From NCBI GenBank assembly GCA_900545275.1, contig UQYG01000012.1, positions 41,291 to 105,290 on the forward strand: DNA of 64,000 bases. The letters are read 5' to 3'. Every line of letters begins with the position of its first letter. The first letter of the stretch is position 1. The position numbers were made by a program, and so were the translations under genes. Positions 50,339 to 59,495 of this stretch are shown one piece after another. Under the pieces are notes generated by a model. It had not been told where the DNA came from. It saw nothing but the letters and a program-made list of their open reading frames with translations, and made no database searches. This stretch comes from an uncultured Sutterella sp. (GTDB taxonomy: Bacteria; Pseudomonadota; Gammaproteobacteria; Burkholderiales; Burkholderiaceae_F).

Positions 50339-52447
50339 TCAGACGGCGCCGCCCGTCGGTGGTTCGGCGGGCGTCTCCTTCGTCGTGAAGGGGAGCCAGT
50401 CGTAGAACTTTTCCTTCAGGTCCGAGAAGTCGGGCGCGGAAAATTCAAAGTTGTCGATTCGGTCGCGCAGATTGAGCCAGGCGCGCTTTGCGCGGCGTTC
50501 GAGCGTCTCGAGACTCCAGGGATCTTCTCCCAGGGCGTTTCGCACGGCGGAGGCGGTCTGAGCCCAGGAGAGGCGCCAACCGCTTTCGTTGTGTTCGACG
50601 GGCTTTTCAAAGTGCCAGGGAAGTTCCAGAGCCGGCACCGATCCCGAAGCTTCCCACCGGAAGGTACCGAGCCACTGCGGGCGTAGCGGCGGCAGAGAAC
50701 CTCCGAACTCCGCCCGCCAGCCTTCTCCCTCCATGCGGCCGTCGGTCACGAGCAGATCGGCGGGATGCCCGGCAAGACGGAAGCGCACTTTGCGAACGGT
50801 TGTCGACGCATCGTTCGCGAGCACTTCGACGGGGAGCGTGTCGCTTCGCTCTTCAATCAAAAGATCGTAGGCGCGGTCGAGATCAAGGCCGCGAAGATTT
50901 GCGTCGGCCACCGAAACCTCCGCCGTCAGGTCGACGGGTTCCTCGGGGTGACGGAAGTGTCCCGAGGCCTGAAGGGTGACTTCGGCCTTGCCGGAAACGG
51001 GCGACCTGCCGAAGGAGCGCGCAAGGAAATCAGCGGTTTCGACGTTTTCCGCCTGAATCGAGGCGCTCCAGGAGCCGTCGGAGCGTCTGTGCGCGTCAAA
51101 CGTCATGGCGCCGCCGTAGAGACGGCCCCGTCCTTCGGAGATCGTGAGGTCTCCGTTCAGGAGCTGGACGGCGGCGGAAAGCTCCCGCAGTGCGTTGTCG
51201 CGCTGAAAGCCGGCAATCGACACGTCGCCCGAGAAATCAAAGAGCGAAAGGAAGCCCGATCGCTCGAGCGCCAGCCAGAGAGCTCCCTCCTGGGTGCCGA
51301 GCCGGAGCGATCCCTCGAGTCGGGGGCGCGGGCTTTTGTCGAGCGTTTCGGAAAAGGCGCGGGCGATGTCTGCCTCCAACTTTGCGGGACTGCCCAAGAG
51401 AGTGCCCGAGAGCGAAATCCGCCCCGTCCGTTCGCGAGTGAGCGAGAGCGCGCCTGAGAGTTCGGTCGCGCCGCTCGGATGGGGGGCAACGAGGCGAAGG
51501 TCCGGCCAGTGCAGAAAACCTTTTTCGTCGCGGGAAGGATTCCCCATGGCTCGCCAGTTCACCGCGTCGCCGTTCCACGTCAGGTCGGTCGAAAGGAGGG
51601 CTTCCCGGCTCGTCCAGGCGCCGCCCTTCCAGTCCCAGGTGTTGGCGGAGACCGAAAATACTTGGCCGTTGACGTCGGTTCTCAGGTCGGGGCGCGTCAT
51701 GTGCCAGGCGCGGAAGTTTTCGCGCGTGAGTTTTTCAGCGCTCCATCGCAACTGCCATTCCTTTCCGTTGCGCAGTCCCTTGAATTTTACGATCGGATCT
51801 TCGAGCGTGAGGTCGCCAAGTCCCGTTGGCCAGCGTGCATCCGCCGAAAGTTGGAAGACGCCCGAGAAGCCGTTGCGTTCGCAGTGGCCCGAAAGGAAGG
51901 CTTGGGCGCCCGTTTCGGAGAGATTCGCGAGGCGCACGGAGAGGTCGCTTGCCATCGCGGGTTTCTCGCTCAGAAGCGTGACGGAACCCGATTCGACGAC
52001 GAAGGCAGCCATGTCGAAGCCGAGCGTCGAGACGAGATAGGGTTCGTTGAGGCGCGTGAAGAACTCTTCCTCCGGCATGGCGAGTGCGGGCTTGACGACT
52101 CGTAGCTCTCGGATCTTGGGAGACTGCGCGAACACGGCCAGAGGATGGAGGGTGATTTGAGCGCTCTTGAGGGAAAGTTGCCAGTCGTCGTGACCGGGTT
52201 TCTTGAGCGTGGACTCGGGAATCGTGACAACGAGCTCCGGAAGGTGTCGAACGCTCGGCGACGCGCTCATGGAGAGCTCGAGGCCGAGTTCGCGTTCGAC
52301 GACTTCCGTGATGCGTGCGGCGATGCGGTCGGGCGTGACGAGGAAATAGAGCGCGGCCACTCCGGCGAGCAGGACCGCTGCAGCGAAGCAGCCGAGGAAG
52401 AGAAAGCCGCGCAGAATGCGCTGGACGGAGGTTTTCGTCACGGACAT
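50339..52447 (-). CDS. AsmA-family large envelope protein
   Basis: A 702-residue protein with an N-terminal membrane helix (about 13-37) and a long beta-rich periplasmic region. AsmA-like proteins are built this way and are thought to move or place lipids between inner and outer membrane. The N-terminal block VTPDRIAARITEVVERELGLELSMSASPSVRHLPELVVTIPESTLKK and the later GDVSIAGFQRDNALRELSAAVQLLNGDLTISEGRGRLYGGAMTFDA are AsmA-type. The C-terminus ends in a Pro-rich tail. It is transcribed alone. Function assignment rests on family resemblance only. Confidence 0.78.
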   Translation of the reverse strand: MSVTKTSVQRILRGFLFLGCFAAAVLLAGVAALYFLVTPDRIAARITEVVERELGLELSMSASPSVRHLPELVVTIPESTLKKPGHDDWQLSLKSAQITLHPLAVFAQSPKIRELRVVKPALAMPEEEFFTRLNEPYLVSTLGFDMAAFVVESGSVTLLSEKPAMASDLSVRLANLSETGAQAFLSGHCERNGFSGVFQLSADARWPTGLGDLTLEDPIVKFKGLRNGKEWQLRWSAEKLTRENFRAWHMTRPDLRTDVNGQVFSVSANTWDWKGGAWTSREALLSTDLTWNGDAVNWRAMGNPSRDEKGFLHWPDLRLVAPHPSGATELSGALSLTRERTGRISLSGTLLGSPAKLEADIARAFSETLDKSPRPRLEGSLRLGTQEGALWLALERSGFLSLFDFSGDVSIAGFQRDNALRELSAAVQLLNGDLTISEGRGRLYGGAMTFDAHRRSDGSWSASIQAENVETADFLARSFGRSPVSGKAEVTLQASGHFRHPEEPVDLTAEVSVADANLRGLDLDRAYDLLIEERSDTLPVEVLANDASTTVRKVRFRLAGHPADLLVTDGRMEGEGWRAEFGGSLPPLRPQWLGTFRWEASGSVPALELPWHFEKPVEHNESGWRLSWAQTASAVRNALGEDPWSLETLERRAKRAWLNLRDRIDNFEFSAPDFSDLKEKFYDWLPFTTKETPAEPPTGGAV

Positions 52448-52500
52448 GGGAATGGCAGAGTTTCCGAAGAAAAGTATCTGCCATTGTATCCGATACGTCT

Positions 52501-54054
52501 TTAGGCCACGTCGTGACGGATCAGGTGCTCAAATGCGCTCAGCCCCGCTTTGGCGCCCTCGCCGAGACCGATGACGATCTGCTTGAAGGGAACATCCGTG
52601 CAGTCGCCCGCCGCAAAGAGGCCCGGAGCGGTCGTGGCGCACCGGGCGTCGACCGGAATTTCGCCGTAGGTGTTGAGCGTGACGGCGTCGGAGAGCCACG
52701 TCGTGTTGGGCGTGAGACCGATCTGCACGAAGACGCCCTCCACGTCGAGCCGGTGCTCTGTGCCCGAGGCGTCCTCATAGCGAAGGCCCGTAAGAAGGCC
52801 GTCGTCGCCCTCGAAGGCGCACGTACGCGCTTCGGTGAGCACCGTGACGTTCGACAGGGAGGAGAGCTTTTTCTTGAGTACGTTGTCCGCCTTGAGGGCC
52901 GCGCTGCGGTGCAGAAGCGTAACGTGGGAAGCGACCCCGGCAAGATCGATCGCGGCTTCGACGCCCGAATTACCGCCTCCGATGACGGCGACGCGTTTGC
53001 CGCGGTAAAGCGGTCCGTCGCAGTGGGGGCAGAAGGCTACGCCCCGACCGAGGAAGTCTTTCTCTCCGGGTACGTTGAGACGGCGCCAGCTCGCCCCCGT
53101 GGCGGCGATAAGCGTGCGCGCGCGTAGGCGCGCACCGCTTTCGGTCACGAGCACCCAAAGGTCGCCATCGCGCTCGACTGAGGCCGCGCGCTCGGCGGTG
53201 TGGAGTTCGATCGGATAACTCTTCAGATGGGCCTCGATGTTGTCGGCAAGGCGCGAACCCGGCGTCGAGAGAATCGACGTGAAGTTGGCCACTTCGCTCG
53301 TTTCGTGCAGCTGTCCCCCGAGACGTTCGGCGACGAGTCCCGTGCGAAGGCCTTTGCGAACGGCGTAGATGGCGGCGGTGGCGCCCGCCGGCCCCCCTCC
53401 GACGACAAGGACGTCGTAGGGAAGTGCGGCAGAAAGCTTTTCGGCTTTGCGGCGGACGGTGTTTTCATCAAGGAGCGCCACGATTTCCTCGAGCGTCTTT
53501 CTTCCGCTTAGGAAGAGTTCGCCGTTGAGGAAGACGGTGGGTACGGCCATCACGCGGCGGGCCTTGGCTTCCTCCTGCGCGAGCGCGCCGTCGATCGTGA
53601 CGACGGTGACGTTTCGGTTTTCCACCGCCATAAGATTGAGCGCCTGCACGACGTCGGGACAGTTGTGGCAGGAAAGCGAAATGAAGACTTCAAAGGAGAG
53701 CGGTCCCGAGAGCGAACGGATGGCCTCGAGCGTTTCAGCTTCCGCCTTGACGGGGTGTCCACCCGCCTGCAGGAGCGCAAGCACGAAGGACGAGAATTCG
53801 TGTCCCATCGGAAGGGCGGCAAAGTGAATGCCGATTTTCCGCTCTGGCGAAGTGATTTGAAAGGAGGGACGCGAAAGAGTCGGGTCGAGCGTTTCCTCGT
53901 AGGAGAGAAGCTCGGAGAGCGCGGCGACCTCCTTGAGGAGCGTTTTCATTTCGCGGGCCGTTTCGCTTTCGTTGAGCGTGGCGATGAGGCGGACAGGGCG
54001 TCGCAGCTTGGTGAAGTAGGCGCGCAGTTGATTTTGCAGACCAGCGTCAAGCAT
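52501..54054 (-). CDS. ahpF: Alkyl hydroperoxide reductase subunit F
   Basis: Flavoprotein disulfide reductase that passes electrons from NADH to AhpC. It is 517 residues. The N-terminal thioredoxin-like domain has C129-H-N-C132 in SLSCHNCPD, exactly where E. coli has it, then FAD-binding VVGGGPAGATAAIYA and the second redox CPHC in FCPHCDGPLYRG, followed by the NAD motif VIGGGNSGVEAAIDL. The ATG at 54054 gives the family start MLDAGLQNQL and has AAGGAT; the longer frame is not needed. It lies 76 bp after ahpC. Confidence 0.95.
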   Translation of the reverse strand: MLDAGLQNQLRAYFTKLRRPVRLIATLNESETAREMKTLLKEVAALSELLSYEETLDPTLSRPSFQITSPERKIGIHFAALPMGHEFSSFVLALLQAGGHPVKAEAETLEAIRSLSGPLSFEVFISLSCHNCPDVVQALNLMAVENRNVTVVTIDGALAQEEAKARRVMAVPTVFLNGELFLSGRKTLEEIVALLDENTVRRKAEKLSAALPYDVLVVGGGPAGATAAIYAVRKGLRTGLVAERLGGQLHETSEVANFTSILSTPGSRLADNIEAHLKSYPIELHTAERAASVERDGDLWVLVTESGARLRARTLIAATGASWRRLNVPGEKDFLGRGVAFCPHCDGPLYRGKRVAVIGGGNSGVEAAIDLAGVASHVTLLHRSAALKADNVLKKKLSSLSNVTVLTEARTCAFEGDDGLLTGLRYEDASGTEHRLDVEGVFVQIGLTPNTTWLSDAVTLNTYGEIPVDARCATTAPGLFAAGDCTDVPFKQIVIGLGEGAKAGLSAFEHLIRHDVA

Positions 54055-54082
54055 GGCGGAATCCTTGATCAATGAGAGGAAT

Positions 54083-54113
54083 GAAGAAAAAGGCCGCCCG
54101 AAGGAGCGGCCTT
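54083..54113 (-). terminator. Terminator/attenuator between ahpC and ahpF
   Basis: AAGGCCGC (54090-54097) pairs with GCGGCCTT (54106-54113); the minus strand continues TTTTTCTTC. It lies between the two genes and would lower ahpF relative to ahpC. Confidence 0.82.
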
Positions 54114-54130
54114 GCCTCAGAAGAGGACGA

Positions 54131-54694
54131 TCAGATCTTGCCGACGAGGTCGAGCGAGGGCGTGAGCGTCGCGTCGCCCGGGCGCCACTTGGCGGGGCAG
54201 ACTTCGCCGGGGTTGGCGGCGACGTACTGCGCAGCCTCGACCTTGCGCAGGAGTTCGGCGGCGTTGCGGCCGATGCCGCCGTCGTGGATTTCCATCACGA
54301 CGATCTTACCTTCGGGGTTCACGACGAAGGTGCCGCGTTCGGCCATGCCGTCTGCCTCGATGAGCACTTCAAAGTTCTTCGAGAGCTTCTGCGTCGGATC
54401 GCCGAGCATCGGAAAGGCAACCTTGCCCACTGCGGCGGAGCTTTCATGCCAGGCCTTGTGGGTGAAGTGCGAGTCGGTCGAAACGGCGTAGATCTCGACG
54501 CCGAGCTTGCGGAATTCTTCGTAGTGTTCGGCGAGGTCTTCCAGTTCGGTCGGACAGACGAACGTGAAGTCGGCGGGGTAAAAGAAGAAGATCGACCAGC
54601 GGCCCTTCAGATCCTCTTCGGTAACCTTCACGAACTGGCCCTGATGGAAGGCTTCAGCTTCAAACGGGAGAACCTGGGTGTTCAAGAGAGACAT
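54131..54694 (-). CDS. ahpC: Alkyl hydroperoxide reductase subunit C (peroxiredoxin)
   Basis: Typical 2-Cys peroxiredoxin of 187 residues that reduces H2O2 and organic peroxides. Peroxidatic C47 is in DFTFVCPTE and resolving C166 in EVCPAKW, the E. coli positions. A TAATAT -10 lies on the minus strand at 54745-54740, giving a short leader; no -35 is evident, so an activator is likely. A good GGAGG lies upstream of the ATG. Confidence 0.97.
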   Translation of the reverse strand: MSLLNTQVLPFEAEAFHQGQFVKVTEEDLKGRWSIFFFYPADFTFVCPTELEDLAEHYEEFRKLGVEIYAVSTDSHFTHKAWHESSAAVGKVAFPMLGDPTQKLSKNFEVLIEADGMAERGTFVVNPEGKIVVMEIHDGGIGRNAAELLRKVEAAQYVAANPGEVCPAKWRPGDATLTPSLDLVGKI

Positions 54695-54833
54695 GGGACA
54701 TTCCTCCAGATGAGAATGTGTTTTATTGCGATTGAATGAATATTAGCACATTTTTATCGATGTGTGCGCCATGTGAAAGACAGTCTATTGCTGTTTGTAA
54801 CACGGTTCTCGGAGAAGTCGGTGCAGACGGAGA

Positions 54834-54862
54834 AAAGCGAAACGGCCCTTTCGGGCCGTTTC
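54834..54862 (-). terminator. Terminator of the XRE regulator
   Basis: GAAACGGCCC (54839-54848) pairs with GGGCCGTTTC (54853-54862) around TTTC; GCTTTTCTC follows on the minus strand. Confidence 0.85.
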
Positions 54863-54872
54863 GTGGAGAAAA

Positions 54873-55247
54873 TCAACTGCGGAAGCGCTTGTTGAATTCC
54901 TTGCGCAGGTTCGGTGCGAGCCGTTCAAGCGCATCAATGGTGGTGAAGACCGAGGCGCGCCCCCGCTGCGAGAGCTCCCGGAAGCGTGAGAGCAACTCGT
55001 TTTCCTCCTCCATTGGACGGTGTCTCTGCGCCGTGAGAATGTAGAGGACGTCGAAGCCGCAGGCCGAGAGCCGGGGCAGTCGATAAACGCCCGGGTCGCC
55101 CTGTCCGGTTTCGTACGTCGTGTACACGTCGAGCGTGACGCCCATGAGCTGAGCGATCTGCTTGGCGGTGTAGCCGAGCCGTTCGCGTTCGCTCTTGAGA
55201 CGGGCGCCGATTTCCGCGCGTTTCTTGGAGGGGGCCGCAGTAGCCAT
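54873..55247 (-). CDS. XRE-family helix-turn-helix regulator
   Basis: DNA-binding protein of 124 residues. The N-terminal Cro/C1-type HTH covers about residues 12-66 (ARLKSERERLGYTAKQIAQLMGVTLDVYTTYETGQGDP). The C-terminal half is helical, without a known ligand domain. The target is unknown. It follows ychF by 25 bp on the same strand and precedes the divergently regulated ahpC only in position, being separated from it by its own terminator. Confidence 0.78.
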   Translation of the reverse strand: MATAAPSKKRAEIGARLKSERERLGYTAKQIAQLMGVTLDVYTTYETGQGDPGVYRLPRLSACGFDVLYILTAQRHRPMEEENELLSRFRELSQRGRASVFTTIDALERLAPNLRKEFNKRFRS

Positions 55248-55272
55248 GGCTCAGTGCCTCGAACGACGTCGA

Positions 55273-56367
55273 TCAGACATTGAAGAGGAAGTTCATGACG
55301 TCGCCGTCGCGGACGACGTAGTCCTTCCCTTCTGCGCGCATCTTGCCGGCTTCCTGCGCGCCCTTTTCGCCGCGGTAGTGAATGTAGTCCTCGTACGAAA
55401 TGGTCTGCGCGCGGATGAAGCCGCGCTCGAAGTCGGTGTGAATCACGCCGGCCGCCTGCGGAGCGGTGTCGCCCTTGTGGATCGTCCAGGCGCGGACTTC
55501 CTTGACGCCCGCCGTGAAGTAGGTCTGCAGGCCGAGGAGCTCATAGCCGGCGCGGATCACGCGATCCAGGCCTGGCTCGTGCATGCCCATGTCCTCGAGG
55601 AACATCTGCTTGTCTTCGTCGTCAAGATCGGCGATTTCAGCCTCGGTCTTGGCGCAGACGGCGACGACAGGCGCGTTTTCGGCCGCGGCGTGCTCCTTGA
55701 CGGCGTCGAGGAGGGGATTGTTTTCAAAGCCGTGTTCGTCAACGTTGGCGACGTACATCGTGGGCTTGATCGTAAGAAGGAAGAGCGGACGAAGGACGGC
55801 GATTTCTTCTTCGGTGAGCGGAACGGAACGCGCGGCCTTCGCTTCGTTCAGGGCAGGAAGGAGCTTTTCGCAGGCGAGAACGAGTTTGAGGGCTTCTTTG
55901 TCGCCGCCTTGGCGCGCCTGCTTGGAATAGCGGTTGAGGGCCTTTTCCACGGTGGCGAGGTCGGCGAGCGCGAGTTCGGTGTTGATCACCGCAATGTCCT
56001 CGAGCGGATTGATGTGGCCGGCCACGTGAACGATGTTGTCGTCCTGGAAGCAACGGACGATGTGCGCGATGGCGTCGCATTCGCGGATGTTGGCGAGGAA
56101 CTGATTGCCGAGGCCTTCGCCCTTGCTTGCTCCGGCGACGAGACCAGCGATGTCGACGAATTCCACGACCGCGGGCACAATGCGTTCGGGCTTGACGATT
56201 TCCGCCAGGGCCGCAAGGCGCGGATCAGGCACTTCGACGACGCCCGTGTTCGGTTCGATCGTGCAGAAGGGATAGTTTTCCGCGGCGATGCCCGCCTTCG
56301 TGAGTGCATTGAAAATGGTCGACTTGCCGACGTTGGGCAGGCCGACGATGCCACACTTCAAACCCAT
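55273..56367 (-). CDS. ychF: Ribosome-binding ATPase YchF
   Basis: Obg-like P-loop protein that prefers ATP, 364 residues (363 in E. coli). G1 is VGLPNVGKSTIFN, G3 is DIAGLV, and a central coiled-coil helical domain (about 125-205) is followed by a C-terminal TGS domain ending DVMNFLFNV. The N-terminal blocks ENYPFCTIEPNTGVVEVPDPRL are typical. It acts on ribosome quality control and oxidative-stress responses. ATG at 56367 starts the family; the frame is open to 56415. Confidence 0.95.
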   Translation of the reverse strand: MGLKCGIVGLPNVGKSTIFNALTKAGIAAENYPFCTIEPNTGVVEVPDPRLAALAEIVKPERIVPAVVEFVDIAGLVAGASKGEGLGNQFLANIRECDAIAHIVRCFQDDNIVHVAGHINPLEDIAVINTELALADLATVEKALNRYSKQARQGGDKEALKLVLACEKLLPALNEAKAARSVPLTEEEIAVLRPLFLLTIKPTMYVANVDEHGFENNPLLDAVKEHAAAENAPVVAVCAKTEAEIADLDDEDKQMFLEDMGMHEPGLDRVIRAGYELLGLQTYFTAGVKEVRAWTIHKGDTAPQAAGVIHTDFERGFIRAQTISYEDYIHYRGEKGAQEAGKMRAEGKDYVVRDGDVMNFLFNV

Positions 56368-56465
56368 AATCTTGTTCTCTTTTGAATGGATGTCAATGTT
56401 GAATGGGTGCCGCAAGCTGCGTCACACTTTTTTCCGTATTGTAAAGGCGTTGCCCGGCACGGGAT

Positions 56466-56930
56466 TCAAATTTCTGCGGGGAAATCCGTTTCCGAGTGAA
56501 TCGCGAGGCCTGCGGCCCGTAAGGCCGCAGCGGCGACGCCATCGCCCTCGCGAAGCCTGCCCGTGAAGCTTCCGTCGTAAATACGTCCGATCCCGCAGGA
56601 GGGACTCTTGGCCTTGAGAAGAGCCACTTCGGCACCTTCGCGTCGGGCGGTCTCCACGGCCAGACGAGCTCCGCACACGAAAGTTTCCGTGCGGTCCTCG
56701 CCGTCGACGGAAACGACGCGCGCCGCGCCCCGCAGGACGTCGGCCCCATCGCCACCTTGGATTTCCGAGGGAGTGCGGGGCACCGGAAGGCCGCCGTCGC
56801 ACTCGGGACAGACGGGCACGATGCGGATCTTCCCCTTGAGAAGGCTTTGGATGCGGTCGTTTCCTTTCGCTTGGCCGTCGTAGCGGCAGGCTTCTCCGAG
56901 AAGACAGCGGCTGACGAGCCAGGTCTTCAC
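56466..56930 (-). CDS. DUF523-family cysteine-rich protein
   Basis: A 154-residue protein of the DUF523 family, function unknown. It opens with VSRCLLGEACRYDG, then VCPECDGGLPVPRTPSEIQGG and LLKAKSPSCGIGRIYDGSFTGRLREGDGVAAAALRAAGL. The repeated conserved cysteines suggest metal or Fe-S binding. The start is GTG at 56930, overlapping the pth stop as GTGA; the longer frame overlaps pth and is not needed. Confidence 0.83.
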   Translation of the reverse strand: MKTWLVSRCLLGEACRYDGQAKGNDRIQSLLKGKIRIVPVCPECDGGLPVPRTPSEIQGGDGADVLRGAARVVSVDGEDRTETFVCGARLAVETARREGAEVALLKAKSPSCGIGRIYDGSFTGRLREGDGVAAAALRAAGLAIHSETDFPAEI

Positions 56931-57604
56931 TGGGCTACTCCCTCGGTTTTTTTCTCCGTTTTTCCTTCGGGCGTCCTTTCCGGTTCGGCCTTGGGCTTCG
57001 GGAGTGAGCCGAATTTGGCGAAATGTCGGCCGGCCCGCTGCCATTCACCCGTCACGAGAAGAGGAATGCCACCGAGCGCCTCCCGCATCATTCGCCGGAT
57101 GGCTTCGCGGTGTTCGCTCGAGGGAGCGGCGAGAACGAAGTCGAACACCTGCTGCGCCCAGCCGAAGGTGCGTGGGTGCCCGATGCCGATGCGAAGGCGC
57201 CAGAAGTCGGGCGTTCCGAGCTGGGCGGTGATGCTCTTGAGGCCGTTGTGGCCGGCGTTGCCGCCGCCCTTCTTGAGTTTCATCGTTCCGGGGAGAAGAT
57301 CGAGTTCGTCGTGAACTATGAGGATCTCCGCGGGCGTGATCTTGTAGTAGGCAGCCATGGCCTGCACGGCGATGCCCGAGCGGTTCATGAAGGTGGTGGG
57401 CTTCAAGAGCCACACGTCTTCTCCCTCAATGCGCACGCGGGCGGTTTCTCCGGAAAACTTCCGGTCTTCGGAAAAGCGTCCGCCGTACTTTTCGGCGAGA
57501 AGGTCGAGCATCTGAAAGCCGCAGTTGTGCCGCGTGGCTTCGTACTCCGAACCGGGATTGCCGAGCCCGACGATCAGGCGGATGGATGATGTATCTTGAG
57601 GCAT
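56927..57604 (-). CDS. pth: Peptidyl-tRNA hydrolase
   Basis: Frees tRNA from peptidyl-tRNA dropped by ribosomes. It is 225 residues, longer than the usual 190-200 owing to a basic Lys/Pro/Glu tail of about 30 residues. Catalytic region: VGLGNPGSEYEATRHNCGFQ (His), KPTTFMNRSG, HDELDLLPG (Asp) and KKGGGNAGHNGLKSI. The ATG at 57604 gives the family start. The DEAD-box helicase gene lies immediately upstream, not the usual rplY. Confidence 0.94.
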   Translation of the reverse strand: MPQDTSSIRLIVGLGNPGSEYEATRHNCGFQMLDLLAEKYGGRFSEDRKFSGETARVRIEGEDVWLLKPTTFMNRSGIAVQAMAAYYKITPAEILIVHDELDLLPGTMKLKKGGGNAGHNGLKSITAQLGTPDFWRLRIGIGHPRTFGWAQQVFDFVLAAPSSEHREAIRRMMREALGGIPLLVTGEWQRAGRHFAKFGSLPKPKAEPERTPEGKTEKKTEGVAQ

Positions 57605-57629
57605 GACAAGTGCGTAGTGAATGACGAGA

Positions 57630-59339
57630 TCAACGGCGGGGACCGCGGCGATCCGAGCGGCCGCGCTGCGGGAAGCGGTCTTCTCCCGAACGGATGGGAC
57701 CATTGTCACGACGGCATTGTACTTCCCGTCCCTTGATGCGCACGCCCGTCATGGCGGCGAGTACCTTCTCGGCCTGTTCGTCGGCCACGTCGACGAGGCT
57801 GAAGCGTTCGGTGATTTCGATGTTGCCGATTGCGCGGGCCGGAATGTCCGCTTCGTTGGCGATGGCGCCGACGAGGTCGGCCGGGCGCACGTTCGAGAGT
57901 CGGCCTACGTTGAGATAGAGCCTCGTCATGCCGGGCTCGGCCGTGCGGGAGCGTTCGCGGTGCGGACGTTCCTTGGGGGAGCGCTCGCGTCGGGGACGTT
58001 CGAACGGCGCGAAGGTCGGAATGTCAGCCGTGTCTTCTTCACCGCTCTCGACGGCGTCGGCAAGTTTGATGGCCGCCGCGGCGATGTCGAAGACATCGTA
58101 AGAATCGCCGAGCGACTCGACGATGACGTGGAAGCGGTCGAGATCACCTCCTTCGAGAACGTCTTCGAGGCGCTTTCGCATCGATTCGAGACGCTTGGCG
58201 CGCACGTCGGTGGCCGACGGGACGCTGCGGATTTCGATGCGCGCCTTGGTGATTTGTTCGATGGCTCGAAGGTGACGGTGTTCGCGCGGCTCGAGAATCG
58301 TGATCGCGGTTCCCGTACGGCCGGCACGGCCCGTGCGTCCGATGCGGTGCACGTAGGTTTCGACGGAGGCGGGAATGCCGTAGTTGATGACGTGCGTGAG
58401 GTTTTCGAGGTCGATCCCTCGGGCGGCTACGTCGGTGGCGACGATGGCGTCGATCTGTCCCGAGCGGGCGCGCTTCATGACGCGGTCGCGCGTGGGCTGA
58501 TCAAGTCCGCCGTGGAGTGCTTCAATGCCGTAGCCGCGGGCGCGTAACGCCTCGGTGAGGTCGTCGACTTCCATGCGCGTGCGCGTAAAGATGATCGCGA
58601 GTTCCGGGCTTTCAATGTCAAGAATGCGTCCGAGCGCGGCGAGACGGTAGTTGCGCCCCACCACGTAGGCAATTTGCGGAACTCGGGGCGCTTCCCCTTC
58701 TGCCGTCTTTTCGCGGGCGATGCGGATGCGCACGGGGTCGTGGAGATGACGTTCGGCGATGTGCGCGATCTTGGGCGGGAGCGTGGCCGAAAAGAGCGCC
58801 GTCTGCACGTAGTCGGGAAGGGACTCGAAAATCGCTTCGAGTTCGTCCGCAAAGCCCAGATCAAGCATTTCGTCGGCTTCGTCGAGGACGAGCGCGCGTA
58901 CCTGCGAGAGATCGAGCGTGCCCTTCTTGATGTGGTCGAGCGCGCGGCCGGGCGTAGCCACGACGACGTGCGTACCGCGACGCAGGGCGCGGATTTGACG
59001 GCCGTATTCCTGACCGCCGTAGATTGGCGTGATGTGTGCGCCCGAATCCTTGCCGAAACTGTGGAAGGATTCGCTTACCTGCAGACAGAGTTCGCGCGTG
59101 GGCGTAAGGACGAGCACGAGAGGCAGGTCGGCTTCCTCGCCGACGACGTAGCGCTCGAGGAGAGGCAACGCAAAGGCCGCCGTTTTGCCGGTGCCCGTCG
59201 CGGCCATGCCGAGGACATCGCGGCCGGAGAGGAGCGCGGGAATGGCTTCGTTTTGAATCGGGGTCGGTTCTTCAAAACCGAGCTTCGTGATGGCGTCGAC
59301 GATCGACGCGGAGAGTCCGAGATCGGAAAATGCGGGCAT
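57630..59339 (-). CDS. DEAD-box ATP-dependent RNA helicase with DbpA-like RNA-binding domain
   Basis: RNA helicase of 569 residues, the architecture of DeaD/CsdA. The core has MAATGTGKTAAFALPLL (motif I), PTRELCLQV (Ia), VLDEADEMLDLGF (II, DEAD), ALFSATLPP (III), FTRTRMEVDDLTEAL (IV), ATDVAARGID (V) and YVHRIGRTGRAGR (VI). A charged linker then leads to a C-terminal RRM-like DbpA domain (about 475-545, TRLYLNVGRLSNVRPADLVGAIAN) and an Arg-rich end. It lies between rplY and pth, inserted into a conserved cluster. Confidence 0.9.
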   Translation of the reverse strand: MPAFSDLGLSASIVDAITKLGFEEPTPIQNEAIPALLSGRDVLGMAATGTGKTAAFALPLLERYVVGEEADLPLVLVLTPTRELCLQVSESFHSFGKDSGAHITPIYGGQEYGRQIRALRRGTHVVVATPGRALDHIKKGTLDLSQVRALVLDEADEMLDLGFADELEAIFESLPDYVQTALFSATLPPKIAHIAERHLHDPVRIRIAREKTAEGEAPRVPQIAYVVGRNYRLAALGRILDIESPELAIIFTRTRMEVDDLTEALRARGYGIEALHGGLDQPTRDRVMKRARSGQIDAIVATDVAARGIDLENLTHVINYGIPASVETYVHRIGRTGRAGRTGTAITILEPREHRHLRAIEQITKARIEIRSVPSATDVRAKRLESMRKRLEDVLEGGDLDRFHVIVESLGDSYDVFDIAAAAIKLADAVESGEEDTADIPTFAPFERPRRERSPKERPHRERSRTAEPGMTRLYLNVGRLSNVRPADLVGAIANEADIPARAIGNIEITERFSLVDVADEQAEKVLAAMTGVRIKGREVQCRRDNGPIRSGEDRFPQRGRSDRRGPRR

Positions 59340-59435
59340 GGTGTCCTGTTCTGATGATGGTCCACTCGCCCGTACACGTCGTCGAACTCGAAAGGAAAAG
59401 GGCAAATGGAATGTCGGGGTGCGGCACCCCACAAC

Positions 59436-59471
59436 AAAACGGCCCGTTCAGGGAGCCCCTGAACGAGCCGT
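59436..59471 (-). terminator. rplY terminator
   Basis: ACGGCCCGTTCAGGG (59439-59453) pairs with CCCTGAACGAGCCGT (59457-59471) with one mismatch; TTTTGTTG follows on the minus strand. A second hairpin, GGGGTGC/GCACCCC, lies at 59416-59430. Confidence 0.85.
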
Positions 59472-59495
59472 CGGGAAAAGTCGGTCGACCGAGGA

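Noticed and set aside
54740..54800. Possible OxyR site upstream of ahpC
   Set aside because: Only one ATAG tetramer (54788-54785, minus strand) is present; the matching CTAT/ATAG elements at seven-base spacing are absent.
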